Source: Sodiomyces alkalinus F11
Lineage: Eukaryota > Ascomycota > Sordariomycetes > Glomerellales > Plectosphaerellaceae
DNA: 64,000 nucleotides
Direction of reading: 5' to 3'
Assembly (NCBI RefSeq): GCF_003711515.1
Contig: NW_021167080.1
Span: forward strand, 248,001 to 312,000
The position numbers and the translations under genes are program-made. The notes beneath the pieces were generated by a model. That model worked only from the letters and a program-made list of their open reading frames with translations. It was not told the DNA's origin and did no database searches. Numbering within the stretch: the first letter of the stretch is position 1; each line of letters begins with the position of its first letter. Positions 57,401 through 64,000 of the stretch are shown here, in pieces.

Positions 57401-60400
57401 TAATGATACGGGCGTGGCTAAAATAAGCTAGCGCCTAACCGGATACCGAGGTTCGACTAAAGCCGTTCCGACTAGAGTTATTATACTGGGGCTTTACGCT
57501 AGCTAATATAAGGGAGTCTAATAACTCCTAGTAGTAGGTGGCGGGGCTATTAGGGGCCTAAGTCCTGGAAGGATCTTACCTACGTTTAATAGAATATAGA
57601 TAAGAACCGCGGCCTATTAAAGGTAGCGCTAGCTATCGCTTAGGAATAAAGACTAGACGTTATAATATATTAAGAGCCGCTAAAGGGGGAGGCGAGGCTT
57701 TATACTTTACCTAACCTACCCGGCTATACGAAATACTCCCTAATTCGGTTATAGCCGGAGCTAGGGGATAAACCGAGAGTGGTTACCTATATAAAGGCCG
57801 ACCTTAACTTATAATAATTATCATCACTAATACCCGGGTTAAGGGACCTACTCCCAGTCCGGGTAAACGGTATATATTTCCTTAACTTCTATTAGGCGTT
57901 ATCGCCGGAGGAGGATACCTAGGCAGACCTTAAGAACGCCTAGTAGTCCCCCTTAGCGAATATAACTATCGGTAAGGACTTTAACGCCCGATACGAGGAT
58001 TAGGAGCCGGGTATTACTTAGACTACCGGTAACGGAGACGATATTATAGAATAGATAAGCCTTCACGGTCTAATACTCTATAACACGCCCGGGGAAATAA
58101 TATATAGTAGAGGCGGGTCTTATACCGTTATCGACTTAGTGTTCCCGGCCTATTATTATCCCTTATTGGGGGTGGTTAGCACCGCGTATATCACTCTAAC
58201 GAATGCCCCTACTAGGCCTAACCACTTTAAACTCCCCGAAGACGAGGAGAAGCAGGCCGTGGTACGGAGGGAGGTAGCTAGTAACCTCTTACTCCTTATA
58301 CGACCCCCGAATAAGGACCTAAATATAATCGACTAGTAGGCGTAATAACTAATCGATATAGTGGTAGGCCCCCTTCGCCGGTTCGGGACGAAATACCGAG
58401 GGCTAGCTAATAACAGGAAGCCCTAGTAGAATAACGAATATAGATAGGCCTATAGTAAAGCTATTCGCCGTAGATATCAGGACCTCGATAATACTAAAGT
58501 ATAAGACGCCTTTCGTAAGACGATATAATAGGTTAGCAAAGACTACTAGAATAAGAGGATCGGAGAGGTAAAAAACACTAAGGAGCTATATAAGATTATA
58601 GGCTAGTATAAGCTCGGTAATAGACTCTTAACGCCCCCGATTCTTTATAATAGTCTGGGTTACTTTAAGGACGCCTAAAAAGGCGAACTACTATAAAAGA
58701 CAAAGCTCGCGAGGAAGCCGAATATACCGGACCTAATAGACCCCTAGAATCACCTAGTAGACCCCCCCGACTAATGTATACCGATAGACTTACCTATTCT
58801 ACAGGATAAAGTAAGATACTACACGATCGATATAAATACGACTACCCCTAGTAAGGATAATATTAGTATACCGCTCCTACGCTTAGTATAGCTAGAGGTC
58901 GAAGAAGAAGTAACGGAACTCTTCGAAGCCTACAGGCTTATAGGATACTACCCGCGACCCTTCCGATAAGGGGATATAGTGATAATCGATAAACCGGGGA
59001 AGGATACCGGGGTATTAGCCGGCTATAGGCCGATTTAGCTACTTAGCGTACTAGGCAAAGGCCTAGAACGTATTATAGCGAGAAGAACGGTATATAGGGC
59101 TATAGTCGCCGGTATTCTAAGCCTATAGTATATCGGAGCCCTGCTAAGAAGATCGATAATCGACCTTATAGTAGTCCTTATATAGAAGGTTAAGTTATAG
59201 CTAGTATAGGGGAAGCAGGTTATTACTATAACTAATAATATAAAAGGAGCGTTCGATTCGGTCCTATATAGATAGTTTATATATAGGCTCCGAAAATAAG
59301 GGTAGGATCTAGCCACGATAAGATAGTAGGAAAGCTTCGCCTCATATAGAAGCGCTTATATAATTTTCGGGGCTTCCTGCCTATATAAGTATACCCCGCT
59401 AGACCCCGTGGGCTTATTATAGGGCTTTTTAGCCGCCCCAATTAGGTATACCCTTAGTATCGTAGATATATATAATCTGCTTAATAAGGGTAACCGCTTC
59501 GGCTACGTAGACGACTCTTATATTATCACCGCCTATACGGACCTCGATAAAGCAGTAAAGCTAGTAACCGAACTACTAGAATAGTAGCTCTAGTAGTATA
59601 TAGAAAACGGCGTAGAACTGGATTTTAATAAGGCTAAGGCCTAGCTCTTCTCACGATAAAAGATACTATAGTTCCCTACTATATCGGCCCCCCGATTCGA
59701 CTACGAAGTCATAGTCGCCTATACCGTGGATTACTAAGGCCGCTTCTAACCGGCCCTGATAAGATAGCTTAATATTTATATAGATAGGAAACTTAAGTTC
59801 GACGCCTATATCGAAACGTGGGCGAGGAAGGGCCTTAAAGTCACTAACTATATTAGAGGTCTAGCCGGGGCCTTATACGGCCCGAACCCCGCCCTGCTAC
59901 GAAGAGCCGTACTCGCGTGCGTCCTAATAGTCACGTATTATACTATAGAGATTTAGTAGGAAGGATGTATAGCCCTAGCCTAGGGACGTACTAACGTGAT
60001 TAGTAAGAAGTGGTGCCGATTACTATTAGGATACCTCCCACGACTAAAGACTATAACCCGTGTATAGTTAACTATACTACGAGCGGTTCTACTAACCTAG
60101 AGGATAGTCCCTATAATAGCCTTATACCGGGAATCTAGTATACCCTCCGTAAAGGAGCACGCCGAATACCTCCGCTAATAATATACTATACGGGTTATAG
60201 GTTTAGATAAGGATTACCCTATAGTATAATCTATCTCCCTAATTATACGCGGCGATACCCGGAAAACTAAGGCATCCGTTCAGAGATTAAGGATCCTTCG
60301 GACTAAAGAACTAGTATACACGAATCCTCTATAGTATACCCTAACACGCCCCCGATTTACCGGAAGAATAAAAAAAAAAGGATACACTGTTTAATAGCCG

Positions 60401-61390
60401 ACGTAAGGATAAAGCAATAACCGCGTTTATAATATAGTTAGGTTCCTTACCCCCGGGCTATACCCTTATATTCTCGGATAGGTTATAGAAGGGCCGGAAT
60501 ATAACCTAGGCATTCTCTATCTAGCGCGGCGGTAGAGAAATCACCTCTAGTCGTGGCTATCTACGTAATATAGAGGTTTTCGATAGGGAGGTTATAGGAG
60601 CCACTAAAGGCCTTATAGCGGCACTACGGCTACCCGATACTAATAATATAACGTGTTATATCGATAATTAAGCTATCTTACGGGGACTTACTAGAACTAC
60701 CCCGCGGTCGTCTAGATATGAATTTCTAAGGTGGTACCGTCTAGCCTCCGTTAATAAGACCTAGCTACGCTAGGCACCGGGTTATATAGGGATTCCGGGG
60801 AATACGAGGGCGGATAAACTTTATAATATAGAAAGTATATAGGGGATACTACTAGAGAATAAGAGGCCGACCTAGGTAAGCGTTAAGGTATAGGCTATAG
60901 AGCGTTATAGAACCAGGCTTCGAAAATAGTATAATAAGAACCGCCCCCGCGGATACTCGATAGCGTTATAGAAGAAGCTTGGCTTTAGTAGAAAGGAACT
61001 AGAAGACCTCCGTATGCCTTATAGAACGCTAATACGATTACTATAACACGTACTAGGTATAAAGACTTTAATGAATACTATAAGCGTTTTCGTCACGAAG
61101 ACTATGTCGCGGACTATAGCTACGGCTATAAAAAGACCCGGGAGCACTTCGGGTACTACTATAAGGCTAGGGCTGCCCGTAAATAGCTATTATAGTTATA
61201 GCACTACGATAAGAATAGGATTCGGACCGGTAAATTTAACCCCGAGGAGACCCTTATAGAGATCCTCACGAATAGGGCGGCGTTCGCCGCCCTTAACGAT
61301 ATAACGGGCTTCCTGGAAAGGATCTGCCTATTACCCCTAAAGAGGGGTATACCTATAGCCTATTAGGAATTAGCCTGATAGACTTACGGG
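57400..61390 (+). pseudogene. LINE-delta ORF2: endonuclease, reverse transcriptase, RNase H
   Basis: Endonuclease: IGKDFNARYED near 57968-58000 (from GDFNARHED), ISLHGLILYNTPGE near 58052-58095, IDLVFPA near 58130-58150. The plus frame at 58139-58336 is a genuine undamaged stretch of this gene (PNHFKL equals the SDHF block). Reverse transcriptase: GYRPI, LLSVLGKGLERIIARR near 59020-59080, NIKGAFDSVLY near 59238-59270, intact GYVDDSYIITAY near 59498-59535. RNase H: FDREVIGATKGLIAAL near 60578-60630, YIDN near 60660, APGYIGIPGNTRADK near 60772-60820. A Cys-rich tail (FRHEDYVADYSYGYKKTREHF) lies near 61085-61150. Confidence 0.87.
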
Positions 61391-61654
61391 CGCCGAGGAG
61401 GAAATAGTATAAAGGCCCCCGCGGGTATATAGTAAGATAATAAGATTTCCTTAGTTATTTTACTAGCATTGTATCTTATATACTACCACGATAGTATAGT
61501 GCGGGTTTTATCTTATTTTAGTGGAGAAAGGTCATAGAGTTAAGCGCTTAGCACTATATAGTCTTAGCATATATATATAGAGCCCGTACCGCCCAATACT
61601 CTTATAGGGAGCGCGGTCCTAGTATTCACTAGGTTCTGCTAAGGCGTTAAATAG

Positions 61655-61676
61655 AAACACATATACACACACACAC
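61655..61676 (+). repeat. CA dinucleotide tail of LINE-delta
   Basis: An almost pure CA repeat ends the LINE directly before its target-site duplication. It is notable that CpA-rich DNA survived here in a region otherwise stripped of CpA. Confidence 0.85.
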
Positions 61677-61690
61677 ACTACTCTACACGT

Positions 61691-63150
61691 AGCTAAGTTA
61701 AATCCCACCACTACTACTACTATTCCTGCTCTAGAGCTAACCTCTTAAACGCCTGCCTCTATAAGGAGGCCAGCTCGTAACCGTCGACCACCTTCTAGAT
61801 ACGACGATTACGTCTCTTACTATAATATCTTTAAGATACTGAAAAAGCCGCTATTACATCGCGAGATACCTAAGGAACCGTTAAATTAGTCTTAGATACT
61901 AAAAAGCCCCTATAAGCTATAGTGGCTTAGAGTAGCTATATAAGAGGTGGATATACTCGAGTTAATAAGCACCTTCAAAGTAGCTAAGCTGTCCTAAGAT
62001 AGGTAACGTGCCCTAGACCTTAAATAAGTCTTTAAGTATAAGGTTAATCCGTCGGGATATATTAGAAAGTTTAACGCACGCCTTTACGTGCGAGGCGATT
62101 AATAGCCTTAAAACTACCTTAACCCCTACGCCTCCAGCCTTATAGGAAGGACCTTTAGGTCATTAATAGCTATTACTGTCTATTTTAATCTAGAAACACG
62201 TTAGCTTAATACCGTTAACGCCTTTACTAACACTACCCTTGACGAAGAGATTTACGTTAAGAATCCACCCGGATAGCCGCTACTTTAAGTAGTAAAAGGT
62301 ATATCTAACGATAACCTCAAGGCACTTTTAAAGCTATCGCGACTACCTACACGTAGTATATAGCGCCTCCGTATAGCGTTATATAGCTTAAGTTATTCCC
62401 CTAAGCTATAGTATAAATAGCTCTTATCCGTTTTAGGTAAGTACGACCTAAAGTAACTAACTAAAGACGATTATATCTTTAAAAGTAATAAACTAATTAT
62501 TTTCTGCTATATAGACGATATTACTCTAATCTATAGGAAGGAATATTAATCTGCTATTAATAACCTTATATAACGGATATAGTAGTATTTCTAGATTAGA
62601 GATCTAGAGCTAATTAAGTGGTTCCTAGGTGTTAGAGTGGTTCGAGATCGCTAATGACGTAGGCAGTAGCTTTCCCTTAAAACCTATATTACCGAAAAGA
62701 TTAAGGCGTTAAATATAGATTATAGTGGATATAGAGTAAAAGCCCTTTTCCTTTTCCTAATATTTTATAACCTATAACCGAATAAGCCTTTACAGATTTA
62801 ATCCACCTATATCTACGGAAGGTCGGTTCTATTACCTACGCCGCCTATTAGACCCGGCCTAATATCTCTAAAGCCGCTTCGAGGCGTACCGAATCTAGTA
62901 CTAGCCCGTTAAAATCGTATCACGATACTGTAGATAGGTGTTTAAAGTATCTTAGCTCGATAAGAATACTATGCCTGTATTTTAGACCACGTAATAACCC
63001 CCTATAGCACGCACTTTACTATACTTCTAATACGGCTTTTACTAACGACCGTAAGATATAGTATAGTTTCTAAGGCTATACTATATTATTATTCGGGGGT
63101 TCTATAGATTTAAAGGTAAATAAGCCGATAAGCGTTATCTAAGTCTACAC
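61691..63150 (+). pseudogene. Copia C1, piece 3: reverse transcriptase and start of RNase H
   Basis: Continuation of the C1 polyprotein after LINE-delta, aligned with the reverse complement of about 51290-52790. It starts in the linker (AKLNPTTTTTIPALE-like) and enters the reverse transcriptase near 61790. The catalytic block FCYIDDITLIYRKEY near 62500-62545 keeps both Asp. The conserved KWFLGVRVVRDR lies near 62615-62660. RNase H begins near 62800 and is lost at about 63150, where unrelated sequence starts. TAG/TAA stops are common; the frame shifts at a few places. Confidence 0.8.
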
Positions 63151-63641
63151 TGACGCTGGCCCGCTTTAATTTGCGTAAGTTAATAGCCAGCCTTACGTTC
63201 GTACCAGTACTACCGCCTAGACCCGTTTTACGGGATTTAGCAGTGTTTTTCGGGGGACTTTCGGGGGACTTACTTTTATAGTATATAGCTATATAACCCG
63301 TAAACCAGCGGTACTTTTAAGTTATATAGCTTTTACCGTAAATACCGCGGTAGGTTATTAAGGGATTAGAGTGCGGATCGCCCGTAAATTAAACGTATAG
63401 ACTATATCGCCGTATCTCCTATCTACTACCTATATTCTGCGGTGCCTATAGAGTTTTTTATACGGCGTTATACTACGTTATTTACGCCGTTAAGATAGTT
63501 AGCTAGCCTGATTTAGAGCCGCGAACCTATTATAGCTATAAGAACCTTAAGCCGTTTTCTGACTTTGGTTATTATCCTCGGGTACGCAGGATTTACGCCA
63601 CCTATATAACGTATCGTGCTACGAGGGTAACTAACCAAAAC

Positions 63642-63677
63642 GCCCGTTAAGCCGCCCGTTAAGCCGCCCGTGAAGAA
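63642..63677 (+). repeat. 12-bp tandem repeat x 3
   Basis: Three units of gcccgttaagcc, the last changed to gcccgtgaagaa. In frame they encode Ala-Arg-Gln(now stop)-Ala. Confidence 0.85.
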
Positions 63678-63698
63678 CCTCCTATAGGTTCGGCGGCT

Positions 63699-63814
63699 CC
63701 TCCTCTACCCGTTCTAATAGGCCACCCTCTAATAGATCCTCCCCCGGCCCCTATTACGCCTCCTCTTCCACCCGTTCTAATAACCTACCCTTTAATAGAT
63801 CCTGCCCCGGTTCC
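63699..63814 (+). repeat. About 60-bp direct duplication
   Basis: Two copies (63699-63750 and 63759-63814) share cctcctct, cccgttctaata, ctaccct-type and taatagatcct blocks and encode the duplicated Pro-rich module of the reading frame. Confidence 0.75.
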
Positions 63815-64000
63815 TCCACGTCGCTACCGTACCCGTTAGTAGAGATAAGGCCCGTAGGCTACCCCGGGAAGTTACTATACGTATTATAGGCGTTACCTTC
63901 CGAGTATTAATTTTACTATACGACGTAACAGTACCGCGTATAATACCTATAATACCTGCCGCGTTATAGCCTGTCGTGAGCGAATAGCCGTTAATACTAG

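Larger units (their letters stand above)
43651..61676 (+). mobile_element. LINE-delta (Tad1-type) inserted in Copia C1 and split by Copia C2
   Basis: Plus-strand non-LTR element flanked by a 14-bp duplication actactcyacacgt (43637-43650 and 61677-61690; the single difference is a CpA to TpA change). Its 3' tail is a CA repeat. Two parts are present, 43651-44774 and 56570-61676; between them lies the C2 composite, flanked by gctag/gctat. ORF1 reads in the same frame on both sides of that insertion, which supports the join. Total LINE length is about 6.2 kb, with ORF1, endonuclease, reverse transcriptase and RNase H. Confidence 0.9.
63151..64000. other. Unidentified element starting inside Copia C1 RNase H
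   Basis: From about 63150 the sequence no longer matches the other Copia copies. The first 90 bases keep CA/TG and include the direct repeat cgggggact (near 63250 and 63262). After that an open plus-strand frame runs to the window edge. It may be the 5' part of a further retroelement whose body lies beyond 64000. Confidence 0.5.
63300..64000 (+). pseudogene. Unrecognised Pro-rich reading frame leaving the window
   Basis: One plus frame can be followed for about 230 codons. Its stops are all TAG/TAA and mostly look like mutated Gln. It contains a Tyr/Arg-rich part (DLEPRTYYSYKNLKPF near 63507-63555, DFGYYPRVRRIYATYI near 63560-63610), a 12-bp tandem repeat (Gln/Ala/Ala/Arg), a duplicated Pro-rich module (PVLIGHPLIDPPPAP then PVLITYPLIDPAPVP, 63705-63815) and a basic end. 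No known domain was recognised; a gag/ORF1 of a further retroelement is the likeliest class. Confidence 0.45.

Noticed and set aside
59035..59316. 93-codon minus-strand frame
   Set aside because: Antisense to the LINE-delta reverse transcriptase core.
61071..61259. 62-codon plus-strand frame with ATG
   Set aside because: Wrong frame: the neighbouring frame reads the Cys/His-type tail that follows RNase H in this LINE group.

Overview
The window looks like a repeat-only compartment of a filamentous ascomycete (Pezizomycotina). Decodable families are non-LTR retrotransposons of the Tad1/I type, Gypsy LTR elements (one with a chromodomain) and Copia LTR elements. All carry the scar of repeat-induced point mutation (RIP): CpA and TpG are scarce and TpA is very common. 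Nearly every in-frame stop is TAA or TAG where Gln or Trp is expected, and zinc-knuckle Cys/His have become Tyr. C outside CpA is largely spared, so the DNA stays fairly GC-rich. I found no convincing host gene, tRNA, rRNA or CRISPR array. Boundaries are exact where repeats or duplications define them and approximate for ORFs. Family names are mine.

Left third (1-26,339): two LINE families interleave. LINE-alpha has four copies: alpha1 (1-3062, -), alpha2 (6379-7288, +), alpha3 (9963-15238, +) and alpha4 (21425-26339, -). LINE-beta has beta1 (3063-6378, +) and a full-length beta2 (15239-21424, -). Between alpha2 and alpha3 lies 2.7 kb of mutated DNA I could not assign.

Right two thirds (26,340-63,150): a nested stack that the sequence lets one unpack. 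A plus-strand Copia (C1) survives in three pieces (26340-27286, 41366-43650, 61691-63150). The first break is chromovirus Gypsy G1 (27287-41365; 204-bp LTRs, 5-bp duplication). G1 is itself broken by LINE-gamma1 (29018-35902, -; 11-bp duplication) and by a 78-bp LINE-beta tail (beta3). The second break is LINE-delta (43651-61676, +; 14-bp duplication, CA-repeat tail). LINE-delta is split by a minus-strand Copia (C2, 44775-56569), which holds a 324-bp LINE-gamma end (gamma2), a truncated Gypsy (G2, 46335-50431) and the 3' end of a third Copia (C3) starting at 50432. The C3 left end and C2 right end now form one Copia-length body, best explained by recombination between them that deleted the second half of G2.

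Points that stand out: a possible antisense gene between the chromodomain and the 3' LTR of G1; the C2/C3 deletion chimera; the nearly unmutated gamma2 with a matching empty site in C3; and an unrecognised Pro-rich reading frame that leaves the window at the right edge. All coding units appear dead, though the Copia and LINE-beta/delta reverse transcriptases keep their catalytic Asp pair while Gypsy and LINE-alpha do not.
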